Made by a program: the position numbers and the translations under genes. 64,000 nucleotides of DNA from Nitrospira_D sp035465795 (GTDB taxonomy: Bacteria > Nitrospirota > Nitrospiria > Nitrospirales > Nitrospiraceae): the NCBI RefSeq assembly GCF_049546785.1, contig NZ_JBMWAN010000002.1, forward strand, positions 434,001 to 498,000, in the 5' to 3' direction. The first letter of the stretch is position 1. Each line of letters starts with the position of its first letter. Below, piece after piece: positions 35,693 through 44,916 of the stretch. The notes below the pieces were generated by a model. That model had not been told where the DNA came from and did not search any database. It saw nothing but the letters and a program-made list of their open reading frames with translations.

Positions 35693-36352
35693 ATGGCCAG
35701 GAGTTTTGCAGAGATCGCATTTACGGAGAGCGTGAAGGCCCGGCAGGAACAGTCAGGGTCGCGACAACAGTATGCCCGGATGAACAGGCTGGCGCGTGGC
35801 ACGACATTGACCCTTGCCGAGATTGAGTTCATCACAAGGCGGGACAGCTTTTACCTGGCCACGGTCGGCGAGAACGGGTATCCGTACGTGCAGTTTCGTG
35901 GTGGGCCGCCGGGGTTCTTGCGCGTCATGGATGCACAAACGCTGGGCTACGCGGACTTTCGGGGCAATCGGCAATATATCACCGTCGGCAATCTCTCTCG
36001 GAACGACCGCGCGGCGTTGATCGTGATGGACTATGCGAACCGGTCGCGGCTGAAGCTGTACGCGCGTATCGAGATTGTGGAAGCGAAAGACGGGGCGGAA
36101 CTGATGGCGCGGTTACGCGTCCCAGGGTATGACGTTCAGCTTGAACGGGCCATGCTGTTGCACGTCGAGGCCTTCGATTGGAATTGCCCGCAACACATTA
36201 CGCCCCGGTTCACCATGGAAGAAATCCAGTCCATGACCGCGCCGCTGCACGAACACGTCGCCAAGTTAGAGAGGGAGCTGGCGCGGCTCCGACGAATGCC
36301 ATCAACCTGCGGGGAGCGACAGGCCAATACCGCAGACGACCAGGCGGAATAG
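35693..36352 (+). CDS. Pyridoxamine 5'-phosphate oxidase-family flavoprotein
   Basis: 219 residues. The split-barrel FMN fold is seen in RDSFYLATVGENGYPYVQFRGG, DFRGNRQYITVGNLSRNDRA and ALIVMDYANRSRLKLYARI. The tail is helical (LHEHVAKLERELARLRRM). Such proteins (PNPOx-like) are often general flavin oxidoreductases. GGGAGG with five-base spacing supports ATG 35693. It forms a two-gene unit with the DsrE gene under the divergent operator. Confidence 0.85.
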   Translation: MARSFAEIAFTESVKARQEQSGSRQQYARMNRLARGTTLTLAEIEFITRRDSFYLATVGENGYPYVQFRGGPPGFLRVMDAQTLGYADFRGNRQYITVGNLSRNDRAALIVMDYANRSRLKLYARIEIVEAKDGAELMARLRVPGYDVQLERAMLLHVEAFDWNCPQHITPRFTMEEIQSMTAPLHEHVAKLERELARLRRMPSTCGERQANTADDQAE

Positions 36353-36430
36353 ACGCGCAGCGGGGTCCAGTACAGGGTCTCCAGTACGGGGTCAGCAACA
36401 GTCTTGTCCGGTCCGGGGTCAGGGCTGCAA

Positions 36431-36797
36431 TCACACCGTTCTCAATTCCGCCTGCTTCAACCGGCGGCTGACCGTGGCCGGATTAACGCCCACGTGGTCC
36501 GCGATCTCGGCCAGCCGATATCCATATTGCCGGTAGGCCCGATGAATCAGCCGCGCCTCTGAGCTCGCGCAGGCCGGGCGAGAGAGTGGGCGGCGGCGTT
36601 TCGATCAGGAGATGATAGTGGTTGTCCATTAGGCAAGAGGCATGGCAGAGCCACCCGTACCGATCGACGACGTGGGCCAGGAGGGCGAGCCGCTGGGAGC
36701 GGTCGCGGTCGTCTGCCACGACGGCCAGCCGGGCATTGCCCAGACCGGTGACGTGATACACCGCGCCGGGGAATTCGAGGCGGAGCGGACGGGCCAT
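36431..36797 (-). pseudogene. RAYT (REP-associated Y1 transposase) gene with internal deletion
   Basis: The N-terminal part is good: MARPLRLEFPGAVYHVTG, the HUH-type region, and MDNHYHLLIETPPPTLSPG. Then the middle, including most of the catalytic-tyrosine region, is missing, and the frame is lost. The C-terminal helix-turn-helix (YGYRLAEIADHVGVNPATVS) follows in another frame and ends at 36431. Most complete of four RAYT fragments in the window. Confidence 0.8.
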
Positions 36798-36997
36798 GGG
36801 GCGGCAGTCTACCTCTCACAATGTGGGATTGCGAGACCGGACCCCGTCTTGTTCACGGGATTCAGCGGATTGTCGGTTGCACACCGGCTGGCCGGGAGTG
36901 TTGTCTGGACGGTGAACAGAGCCAGCTCACTTGACAAGGCGCGTAGATCCAATGTAATTACAAGGCGTTGACCCATTGGATAGATGAAGGAGAGCGG

Positions 36998-37252
36998 ATG
37001 AAGGCGCGCGTCGTACGAATCGGGAATTCGCAAGGCATCCGGATTCCGAAATCCGTCATCGAGCAATGCCACCTGCATGGAGCCGTCGATCTGGAAATCC
37101 AACAGGGGCAATTGGTCATTCGCTCGGCAGCCAAACCGCGCGCCGGTTGGGACCAGGCCTTCGAGCAGATGCATCGGCACGGAGAAGACCATCTGCCGGA
37201 TCAGGAATCCTCCGCCTCATCCATATGGGACCGGAATGAGTGGACATGGTAG
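36998..37252 (+). CDS. mazE: MazE/AbrB-family antitoxin
   Basis: 84 residues. The swapped-hairpin AbrB DNA-binding fold is clear: MKARVVRIGNSQGIRIPKSV, then AVDLEIQQGQLVIRS. The acidic C-terminal tail (about 30 residues) should wrap the toxin. AAGGAG precedes ATG 36998. Its stop overlaps the start of the toxin gene, the usual order for mazEF. Confidence 0.88.
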   Translation: MKARVVRIGNSQGIRIPKSVIEQCHLHGAVDLEIQQGQLVIRSAAKPRAGWDQAFEQMHRHGEDHLPDQESSASSIWDRNEWTW

Positions 37253-37569
37253 TATCCCGCTTCGACGTCTTTCTTATCCGCCTCGATCCCACCCAAGGCC
37301 GTGAAATCCGCAAGACCCGGCCCTGCCTCATCATCTCCCCAGACGAAATGAATCTCCACATCGACACAGTCATCATCGCCCCTATGACAACGAAGGGCCG
37401 TCCCTATCCCACCCGCGTGCCGGTGCGGTTTAAGGGGAAGTCTGGTCAAATCGTGCTGGATCAGATCAGGACTGTGGACAAGAGCCGGTTGGTCAAGCGT
37501 GTGGGAAAGATCGCCGAACTGACCCGCGCCCAGGTCCTCACCCTACTCGCTGAACTCTTCGCCCCATAA
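37246..37569 (+). CDS. mazF: MazF/PemK-family mRNA endonuclease toxin
   Basis: 107 residues. Family motifs are FDVFLIRLDPTQGREIRKTR (with the catalytic Arg), PCLIISPDEMN, VIIAPMTTKGRPYPTRVPV and GQIVLDQIRTVDKSRLVKR. Sequence-specific RNase that cleaves mRNA when not held by MazE. ATG 37246 overlaps the antitoxin end; GTG 37240 is an alternative. Confidence 0.92.
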   Translation: MVVSRFDVFLIRLDPTQGREIRKTRPCLIISPDEMNLHIDTVIIAPMTTKGRPYPTRVPVRFKGKSGQIVLDQIRTVDKSRLVKRVGKIAELTRAQVLTLLAELFAP

Positions 37570-37761
37570 ACACGACACAATTGATAACAACGCCATCCGG
37601 AACTGACTCCGGCTGCCGCTCTCTCTTTCATCACTTCCCGTCACTCCTCAGGCCGTGGGAACTGCCAACGCCGAATGGATTAGGAGCAGGACCGGTCGGG
37701 GAAAGAGGCGATCGAGGAAAATCGGCTCGGCACGCAGCACTCCTGGATCGTTCTTCCCACA

Positions 37762-37808
37762 GTCACCGCGAGCGGTTGAGCGGGGCGAAGGGTGTGCCGG
37801 GATTATAG
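37762..37808 (-). pseudogene. 3' scrap of an Asn-Pro repeat gene
   Basis: The words ccgcgagcggttgagcgggg and cgaaggg match the 3' end of the paralogous repeat genes at 44917 and 46312 (protein end FAPLNRSR). Nothing upstream survives. The rest of the gap 37570-37880 has no gene; it includes degenerate dispersed-repeat sequence. Confidence 0.7.
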
Positions 37809-37880
37809 TGGAAGATTGAAATTGGTGTCCGCCATCTTCGAGAGTTCAGACGCCAGATATAGACCATGCTATACTAGGCC

Positions 37881-38081
37881 ATGCTCAAACGGACCCTGAA
37901 CAAAACCAATCCGTACCTCGCCGACCCGGCCAAGCGTCGTGCCATGTTCCAGATGACCGTCTACACCTCCACGGACATTGAAGGTGTCAAACTCACCTCA
38001 TCCGACTTAAGTACTGGAATCACAACTTCTCGCCGCATCACGTCCCGTGAATCTGCAAAGTCCTCTCGATCACCGCGGTAA
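37881..38081 (+). CDS. Small hypothetical ORF, probably truncated
   Basis: 66 residues. The first 43 (LKRTLNKTNPYLADPAKRR, TDIEGVKLTSSDL) look conserved and protein-like. The remainder is low quality and overlaps the decayed fic gene on the other strand. It may be a short gene whose 3' end was lost at the junction near 38010. Function unknown. Confidence 0.4.
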   Translation: MLKRTLNKTNPYLADPAKRRAMFQMTVYTSTDIEGVKLTSSDLSTGITTSRRITSRESAKSSRSPR

Positions 38082-38681
38082 ATAGTTTCTCCATCGGTTC
38101 GTAATTGCGGTCCAATCCAGCTTGCACCGCTGCAAAGTATTCCTGCCGCTTTCGACCGGAGAGTTTATCAAAGTACAGCGCGGGCAATCCTGCTTATAGC
38201 CCCATCAGCACGGCTAACAGGCGCGCCACCCGCCTGTTGCCCTCCCGGAAAGGATGAATTAACACGAGTTCCACATGAACTTCTGCCAGCCCCGCAGCCA
38301 GATTCTCCCGAGAGCGACAAGGTGTATACCGCTTGAGCGGACCTTCCTCAACTCGGTCATCAATTTAGGGATCTGCGCAGCTGCAGCAAACGAGAAGGAG
38401 TCCTTCTTTACATTGACTTGTCGATACTTCCCCGCCCAGGGATAAATGTCTCCTAACCAGAGTCGGTGGATACGACACAGATCGATGGCGGTAAATCGAT
38501 GCTCGCGGTCATAGAGACTTGCCAGACTTTCGAGTGCACGGACCTGCTCCCGCCCCTCGACCCGATCCATCTCACGCTTGCTGGTAATATGCAGCAGGTT
38601 CCTGAGCACCCGATGGCGAGAACCGGGCTCAAATTGATTCTCGTCAAAATCAGCCGTGTCGTAGCGATCAGTTCGTCTCAA
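38038..38681 (-). pseudogene. Broken fic (Fic/DOC AMP-transferase) gene
   Basis: The N-terminal half (RVEGREQVRALESLASLY, YPWAGKYRQVNVKKDSFSF) is in one frame. After a frameshift near 38340 the catalytic motif HPFREGNRR and RVARLLAVLMGL are found in another frame. A TAA interrupts it, and the C-terminal part (YFDKLSGRKRQEYFAAVQAG) continues to a TGA at 38038. One frameshift and one nonsense change inactivate an otherwise complete gene. Confidence 0.8.
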
Positions 38682-38804
38682 ACCCCACCTCGCAACTACA
38701 CGAAATCATCAGCCAAGGGGCACCTGCCGCAGAATACATCGGGGTGGATCGTTTGGGAAGCGGCTCACTCAGGATTCAGCATTCGTGGATTGTTCTTCCT
38801 GCTG

Positions 38805-39143
38805 TCACCGCGAAGGGTTGGGCGGGGCGAAGGGGATGTTGGGATTATAGCGGTCGGCGGAGTTCAGGGGATTGTCGGGATGGTATTGGTTGACGGGATT
38901 GAACGGATTGTCGGGCGCGTAGCGATTCGTTGGATTGACCGGATTGCCGGGATCAAAGCGGTTCGCCGGGTTGAAGGGATTATCCGGCGCAAAGGCCTGC
39001 GCGGGATTCAGCGGATTGTCCGGCGCATACTGACTGGCCGGATTGAAGATATTGTAGTCGCGCTCGTACTTCTCGGAGAAGCTTTGCTCAGCAAAGGAGG
39101 GAGTGACAACGAGGAGCACGGCAACTAGAACCAGAATCCACAT
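38805..39143 (-). CDS. Secreted Asn-Pro repeat protein, copy 1
   Basis: 112 residues. Signal peptide (ILVLVAVLLVVTPSFA-EQ) followed by six 12-residue repeats of the type YAPDNPFNPxNR (RFDPGNPVNPTN, QYHPDNPLNSAD). GGAGG at six-base spacing picks ATG 39143. Paralogues lie at 44917-45255 and 46312-46662, with similar flanks. Function unknown; the regular Pro/Asn turns suggest an extended or beta-helical secreted protein. Confidence 0.78.
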   Translation of the reverse strand: MWILVLVAVLLVVTPSFAEQSFSEKYERDYNIFNPASQYAPDNPLNPAQAFAPDNPFNPANRFDPGNPVNPTNRYAPDNPFNPVNQYHPDNPLNSADRYNPNIPFAPPNPSR

Positions 39144-39281
39144 CAAGAGCCTCCGGGCTCAACCGCGACCTGTATATCTCCACTCAGCACCCAGCACTCA
39201 ACTCTCAGCACTGCCCTAACGCCCTACAAGCGGCGCTCAGGAACAGACCCCCGGTACCTGTTCTGTTCCTCGTTCTGCGTT

Positions 39282-39509
39282 CTAGCCAAATAGCCGTTCG
39301 AGTAGCTCAAAATGTGTGGCAACATCGGCGAGGATGGCTGAGAGCGTGCCGATGCGAAGGGGCGTATGCTGGGGAATCGTGAGATGATGCTCGCCATGCT
39401 CGTAGGTGGTGAGTCGAAGGTGACTGCCTGCTTGGCGGGTAATCGAGTAGCCGAGCTTGCGAAGGGCCTGAGCGAGATCGCTCCCGGACGAATCGCGGGG
39501 AAGCCTCAT
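39282..39509 (-). CDS. hicA: HicA-family mRNA interferase toxin
   Basis: 75 residues with the double-stranded-RNA-binding-like HicA fold: SDLAQALRKLGYSITRQAGS, then HLRLTTYEHGEHHLTIPQH; the catalytic His is in GSHLRL. Its ATG overlaps the antitoxin stop by four bases (ATGA). Confidence 0.88.
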   Translation of the reverse strand: MRLPRDSSGSDLAQALRKLGYSITRQAGSHLRLTTYEHGEHHLTIPQHTPLRIGTLSAILADVATHFELLERLFG

Positions 39510-39712
39510 ACGGCGATCACTTCCTCGCGAACGTGGTGAAGGCGGACGACCTTAGGAGCCTGGCCTTCCTCAAAGTGACAACGAACCGCCTCACGGACTT
39601 TCCCTGGCAATTCAGCCAGTGTGTCCGCTTCCGTGAAGATGGACTGCCCGAGCGCGCGCGCGATGTACCCGCCCTCAGGAGCCTCTTCTACCACAAAGAT
39701 CAATTCACTCAT
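39506..39712 (-). CDS. hicB: HicB-like antitoxin
   Basis: 68 residues: VVEEAPEGGYIARALGQSIF, TEADTLAELPGKVREAVRCHF. This is the short HicB/DUF1902-type partial-RNase-H fold, lacking a separate DNA-binding domain. It precedes hicA, the reverse of the most common order. ATG 39712 has GAGAG upstream. Confidence 0.82.
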   Translation of the reverse strand: MSELIFVVEEAPEGGYIARALGQSIFTEADTLAELPGKVREAVRCHFEEGQAPKVVRLHHVREEVIAV

Positions 39713-40019
39713 GGGCATCTCTCATCAAGGGGTGTCTTTTGCACATGGTAGTCTCGCACACACCCGATGTCCAGCCGGCAAAGGCTTGTCGCAGGCCGAG
39801 CGAGAGAGTGGGCTGCGGCGTTTCGATCAGGAGATGATAGTGGTTGTCCATGAGGCAGTAGGCATGGCAGAGCCACCCGTACCGATCAATCACATGGGCG
39901 AGCAGGGTCAGGAACTGCGTGCGATAGCGGTCCTCCGCCACGATGGCCTGCCGGGCATTGCCCCGACCGGTGACGTGGTAGACGGCACCGGGGTATTCGA
40001 GGCGAAGCGGACGGGTCAT
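39705..40019 (-). pseudogene. RAYT transposase 5' fragment
   Basis: About 78 codons match RAYT N-termini (MTRPLRLEYPGAVYHVTGRG, then CLMDNHYHLLIETPQPTL). After TLSLGLRQA the frame runs into unrelated sequence and stops beside hicB. The flank before its start (gggagtctagccctcagcac) is shared with the copies at 42485 and 44816. Confidence 0.78.
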
Positions 40020-40157
40020 GATGCGGGAGTCTAGCCCTCAGCACGTGCGATTGCAGGACCTAATTCCCTTTTCTTTCGATGGTATTCACTTCCAAACAAA
40101 GACTCCCCTTTGATTCGACCCTTATCGGAGGCGAAAGCAACCCGCTTTTTCTCCCCT

Positions 40158-42038
40158 TTAGAATATTCTTGTTCCTACGGCCCTAACCTCTCGAGCAAGA
40201 TCTTTCTGAGGTCCGCAGGTCAACAGGACAAAGGTCTGTCCGGGATACTGAACAGTTTGCGCCAGGCGACCCAACAGCTCGTTTCCCTTCACAATCATCC
40301 CCTTGGGCTCAGCGACCAGGAAATAGAAACGAAGAGTTGGTGCAGATCGCAGCCTTCTTTGGCAAATCCAGGCCGCATTGAGGTCTTGGATTTGTTGTAG
40401 CTGGGCGCGCAGTCGATCGATGGCTTCCCTTTCTAAGACCGGAGGGACCAAGTCTTCCTTGAGAGGCAGAGTTTGGCATTCACATTGAATCTGAGCCTGG
40501 ACATCAACGTGCCGTTCAGCGCGACGCCTCCACAAATCAGCCAGATTGTCGTCTTGCTTGCGCACCGAATAGCTATAGGCAACGTGGCAAGCAAGTGGCC
40601 CTGTATCGGGGTCGAGAGCTGGCTTTTCAAGATATGCCAGCCCGCTCGGATCATCGCGCTGAAGCAGCAGTCTCCCGATGGCCAGGAGTGCCATCGGCTC
40701 ATGGGGGAACATGGTGTCGTACTTGCGATAGAGCGGTAGCGGATCTGTTGCGGGATCGAGCCCCTCAGTCAATGCAGCGAGATTCCATCGTTCCTCTTTC
40801 GTTAAGAGTTCCGGGGGTTTCGCCCGCAAGGATGCTAACTTGGTCCGTGCCCCTCCGACCTGGTCATAGAGGTTCTTCCACGGAGCGGCGTTCTCTTTAA
40901 CCCACACTTGATCAAAGTCCCGAAGGATCGAGTCCAGCTTCTTTCCGAGCCATTCACGGGCTGCGGTATCGGTAAGCACCCCATTGGCCGTCTGAGGATG
41001 TCCCTGAATCGCCTTCACCCGGTCACGCAGCGCGGGATGAACATCTCCATACCCTGTCTCCTGGGCCATGGCTTCTTTGAACACTTCTTCCCAGGCCGAC
41101 TCAGTAGCGCGAAATCGCTCCAGGCCGCTCACGGGATCTGCTGGAGGGGTCGGCTCATGTTCTGCACGAGCCATCAGTGACTTCCAGTAATAGCGGTCAA
41201 TCAAGATGGGTTGCATGCTGGAATTCACAAGTGCCGTTGCAACAACATCACGCGATGTGAGCTGCGCGGCGATGGCGTCAGCATGATATTCATTCGTGCG
41301 CGCAAGCGCGAAACTGTATGCGTTGAAGTACGGAGCGTACCAATCGAAGAATCCGGCAAGACCTCGGGTAGCCCAATGCTGGGCTTGATTGAACGCCGCC
41401 ATGATCCTCCACCAGGCTACCCGGACTCGGTAAATCCATGCGGCGAACCACCCATGCTGGCCTGACAAATGACCCATTTCGTGTGCGAGGACAGCCCGCG
41501 CCTCTTCGCTCGACAGTCCAAGTAATAGCTGAAGCCCGATGACCAATGTATTTCGCGGCCAGCCAAAGACGCCGAGGCGAGGGATTTGGGCGATGCTGGC
41601 ATTAAAGTCATTCGTGAGGATGACTCGGTGGATTCTTGGTGCCTTGATCTGTTGACGAAGCGCCTCGACCTCCGCAAACAGCTTGGGATGCTGGTTCGAG
41701 TAGAGTTCGTAACCTGGCGGGTCCACCATCCGGACCCACAGCGCCCGTAACATGACATAAGGCAGGATCAGAAATGGGAGGAGGAACTTGAACTTGAGAA
41801 GGACCCACCCGATATGTGCGGCAAATACCCCCCAAACCAAGAACGTGCCGATGGCCAGCAACAGAGTCACCATCCCAAATAGGACCACATAGCCGAGAAG
41901 CGCCAGTGCCAGCAACTTGACTCGATAGAGACGTGGAGCCAAGGCCATGCCCTGTTCAGCTTGATGAATGAGCAACTCAAACCGCTGACGTCGTTCGGTG
42001 GTAGTCATCGTGGTAGAACCCGTAACAGCGTCCGTCAT
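40158..42038 (-). CDS. M48-family membrane metallopeptidase with TPR-like C-terminus
   Basis: 626 residues from ATG 42038 (ATG 42008 and 42086 are alternatives). Two or more membrane helices (LALALLGYVVLFGMVTLLLA, FLLPFLILPYVML) precede the peptidase. The zinc motif is in VLAHEMGHLSGQHGWF, with the third ligand in ALARTNEYHADAIAA. The C-terminal 250 residues are helical and may form tetratricopeptide-like repeats (MALLAIGRLLLQRDDPSGLAY). HtpX/Oma1-like proteases of this type act in membrane protein quality control. Confidence 0.85.
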   Translation of the reverse strand: MTDAVTGSTTMTTTERRQRFELLIHQAEQGMALAPRLYRVKLLALALLGYVVLFGMVTLLLAIGTFLVWGVFAAHIGWVLLKFKFLLPFLILPYVMLRALWVRMVDPPGYELYSNQHPKLFAEVEALRQQIKAPRIHRVILTNDFNASIAQIPRLGVFGWPRNTLVIGLQLLLGLSSEEARAVLAHEMGHLSGQHGWFAAWIYRVRVAWWRIMAAFNQAQHWATRGLAGFFDWYAPYFNAYSFALARTNEYHADAIAAQLTSRDVVATALVNSSMQPILIDRYYWKSLMARAEHEPTPPADPVSGLERFRATESAWEEVFKEAMAQETGYGDVHPALRDRVKAIQGHPQTANGVLTDTAAREWLGKKLDSILRDFDQVWVKENAAPWKNLYDQVGGARTKLASLRAKPPELLTKEERWNLAALTEGLDPATDPLPLYRKYDTMFPHEPMALLAIGRLLLQRDDPSGLAYLEKPALDPDTGPLACHVAYSYSVRKQDDNLADLWRRRAERHVDVQAQIQCECQTLPLKEDLVPPVLEREAIDRLRAQLQQIQDLNAAWICQRRLRSAPTLRFYFLVAEPKGMIVKGNELLGRLAQTVQYPGQTFVLLTCGPQKDLAREVRAVGTRIF

Positions 42039-42389
42039 CCTAAAAGTTCTGCCGACGCCCCCACAGCGACATAATGGCCATGCCAAAGAGCGTCCACCAA
42101 CTAGCAGTCATGGACCAATTGGCAGACATGGCCGCTTCCCTCCTCCAGACTCACGGGACAGACTGAGATAAGGTAAGGCAACAGGTGTGCCAAAGGCAGA
42201 CGCTCGTAACTACTTCGAATACCTAGGAAGATGTGGGGAACTAGTTGTAGTGATGAATCAGATCGTCAACGCAGAGAATCGGAATCGATTCAATACTCTG
42301 AGAGGGGCGAACGATTGAGGCGAATTTGGTGATGTGAAACTCGACCGGGCTAGCTCAGCCCCACCCCTTTCTTTTCCTGCCTTGGATCG

Positions 42390-42485
42390 GCCTTGATCGT
42401 CCGCGACGATGGCCTGCCGGGCATTGCCCCGACTGGTGACGTGGTACACCGCGCCGGGAAATTCCAGTCGCAGCGGACGCACCAT
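42390..42485 (-). pseudogene. RAYT transposase 5' fragment, short
   Basis: Only the first 32 codons remain: MVRPLRLEFPGAVYHVTSRG then NARQAIVADD. The upstream flank (gggagtctagccctcagcat) is conserved with the other copies, followed by a dispersed-repeat block with ccctacaagcggcgcgaaag. Confidence 0.72.
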
Positions 42486-42529
42486 GGCACGGGAGTCTAG
42501 CCCTCAGCATGTGCGATTGCAGACCTTAC

Positions 42530-43461
42530 CCCGTCTTGTTCCAGGACTCAGGACTCCCCCTACCCCCTACAAGCGGCGCGAAAGAACAGATTCCCGGTAC
42601 CTTTTTCTCTTTTAGGTCCATGGGTGGATCCAATCCAATCCTACGAGTATCCGATTCGATCCCACTTTCGGATTTCTAAATTGCCTAGATCTCAACTGAT
42701 CAACCTTACTGCAAGCGCCACCAAAGCCTGCATTTACTTATCCTGACACACGTAAGTTCCAATTACAGAAAGGCTGACGGAATATGGCCCGAGGATTGCG
42801 AACTAACCAGATATGGTCAAGAGAATGTACAGGATGTCTCGATCAATAAGAGGACTACACCTCTGCACCCTCAATCGCCTAATAGGTACTCATGTTCTTC
42901 CACCAGAAGAATGTTCCCAACAAAGCGTTCTGTGCATCGACCACCATCCAGGATTACAGAGGTCGTCCCGCGGGAGTACGTTTTCTCCAATGCTCTCTGC
43001 TATGGCGCAGACACCGGTTGGGCCCTGTAGATGTTGAGCGTGCTCGTTATTCCGGTCAAATACTCCAAGGCCCTTCCGAAGCATATGCTGATCATGGATC
43101 TGCAGAAGGCATAGTTTGAATCGAGGCTTCTCAGCGAATTGAATCGGAGGTCGCGAACAACAAGCCGCCCGGTGTGTGTGAGGTTTCCAAAGAAGAGATG
43201 TGACGGTTGGCATCGACCCGCTCGAGGCGTAACCGTTTCAGTGAGATGGACCGATGTGGGCAACTGAACTTGGTATATGCCGCCTGTTATGCGGCTATGT
43301 GGCGGGACGTCATGGGATCAGAATCTCCAAAGACAGCGGGGCCCTATCCGAACTGCTTACATGAATGCACGGGTATGCGTTTGGAATAGTTTTTCGGGAC
43401 ACGAGGGGGACGCCCAACCATGCCTGAACATTTCACGTGAAGGCTTAGAAGGGAGGGCATC
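42530..43461. other. Lower-GC intergenic region, about 930 bases
   Basis: No recognisable gene. A minus-strand open frame at 42890-43213 (107 codons, cysteine-rich, atypical composition) has no family likeness and I do not call it. GC content is visibly lower than in the left half of the window. Confidence 0.45.
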
Positions 43462-44568
43462 ATGGACATCGTCACATGGTTATGGAATGCGCTTAAAACT
43501 CTTGAGTCCGTACAAATTTATGTCCTGCTTGTATCTGTTGCGTTGCTCGTGACCGGAATATTGGGTGGCGCTCCGCTTAGGTTGAAGGAGTTCTATGTGG
43601 GCCCACTCTCAATATGGGATCGATGGCTTTGTGGGTTCACCGCCGCGATAGTCTTCACTCTCTGGTTCCTCATCCCTAGATCCGTTGAGTCCAACAAGGT
43701 GATGTCTGTCCAAGGGCTGGTCATGATGGGGGCCTGGTCCGATGTACAGCCATTAAGCCTGCAAGTGAACCTTGAGCCCGCAAGCAGCTTGAAAACGGCG
43801 ATAACAGAAGCAGATGGAGTGTTTGAATTCCCGGCTACAGCTGGGCTCACTGAAGGCACGTACAATATATCCATTTCCAGAGATGGACATGAAGTGGTGA
43901 ATGAACATCAGGTTAGCCTGACACAGGGCGACAGTGTAGTCGTGATGACGAAAGACGGTAAGCCACCGACAGTCCAGGTTGGGGATATCACCAATATCCT
44001 TATCAATCGGTACAAGTCTAGTCCAGAGTGGATAGATCGCGTCCAAGTCATTGAGCGAATCACCGCAATGAATGTCCATTCGGTCAATCTAAGAGAGAAG
44101 ATGACAAAGCTCTTGTCGAGCCAAGAACCCATTGAGCAAGAATTGGGTGCCTTTACTCTTGGACGTTTGTGCGAGCAAGCCACTCGTAACCAGCTAGAAC
44201 AAATCAAGACTAAGCATCCTGACTGGTTTCTCCGTATCCGTGCCTCATGGAATCTCTCGTGCGACTCTTCACGCAGAGCGCAAGAGCATTTGTATTTACT
44301 GGGCATCTTAACCAAATCGGACCCTACCCTCACGAAGGGACACCGGTGGGCAGCCGCCTTCTTTCTGGCTAGAAACCTCGTGAAAAATACCTGCGTGGTC
44401 TCAGTGTTAGAAGGGGGGTTGGAGGCAGAGAAAGAAGCGATCAGAGAGATATCACTCATCATGTTGAATCGTCTCACCGAGAAACAATTCTCGGATAAGA
44501 CGGCTTGGAAATCATGGTGGGCAACGGCAGATCATAGCTCTTATGACTCATGTCCTCCCGTCGGTTGA
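43462..44568 (+). CDS. Hypothetical two-TM protein
   Basis: 368 residues. Two membrane helices near the N-terminus (VQIYVLLVSVALLVTGILGG and WLCGFTAAIVFTLWFLI) are followed by a beta-rich segment like a carboxypeptidase-regulatory/SpaA-type domain (ITEADGVFEFPATAGLTEGT, YNISISRDGHEV). The C-terminal 180 residues are helical and may form HEAT-like repeats. GGGAGG lies before the ATG. Not a family I recognise; composition differs from the left half of the window, suggesting acquisition. Confidence 0.7.
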   Translation: MDIVTWLWNALKTLESVQIYVLLVSVALLVTGILGGAPLRLKEFYVGPLSIWDRWLCGFTAAIVFTLWFLIPRSVESNKVMSVQGLVMMGAWSDVQPLSLQVNLEPASSLKTAITEADGVFEFPATAGLTEGTYNISISRDGHEVVNEHQVSLTQGDSVVVMTKDGKPPTVQVGDITNILINRYKSSPEWIDRVQVIERITAMNVHSVNLREKMTKLLSSQEPIEQELGAFTLGRLCEQATRNQLEQIKTKHPDWFLRIRASWNLSCDSSRRAQEHLYLLGILTKSDPTLTKGHRWAAAFFLARNLVKNTCVVSVLEGGLEAEKEAIREISLIMLNRLTEKQFSDKTAWKSWWATADHSSYDSCPPVG

Positions 44569-44744
44569 TCGTAGGTTACCTCTATTTGCGTTGCTCTGGG
44601 TTTGAGCGATACCAACGTAGGCGGATGAATCGCCTCCAGTTCGATCAGTCGCCGATGACCTTGCCCCATTCGTGACACCCCAGCCAACGAAGTTAACTCC
44701 TGTGCTGCCTGGGTCCAGTTCTGATGGTTGTGAATGAACTCGTG

Positions 44745-44816
44745 CTGCCGGGCATTGCCCCGACTAGTGACGTGGTACACCGCGCCGGGACATTCCAGTC
44801 GCAGCGGACGGGCCAT
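44745..44816 (-). pseudogene. RAYT transposase 5' fragment, shortest
   Basis: 24 codons, MARPLRLECPGAVYHVTSRG then NARQ, in frame with an unrelated downstream reading frame that runs over the end of the preceding plus-strand gene. Flank gggagtgtatccctcagcat is shared with the other copies. Confidence 0.7.
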
Positions 44817-44916
44817 GGCACGGGAGTGTATCCCTCAGCATGTGCGATTGCAGACCTGACCCCATCTTGTTCACGGTCTCATCCCGGTCCGAATCACAGC
44901 CGCGAGTGAGCGGCTG

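Noticed and set aside
38805..39143. 36-bp periodic repeats that could suggest a CRISPR array
   Set aside because: The period is the coding 12-residue Asn-Pro repeat; there are no unique spacers. The same holds for 44917-45255 and 46312-46662.
42890..43213. 107-codon minus-strand ORF
   Set aside because: Unusual cysteine-rich composition, no clear ribosome-binding site and no family likeness; it lies in repeat-rich, lower-GC DNA.
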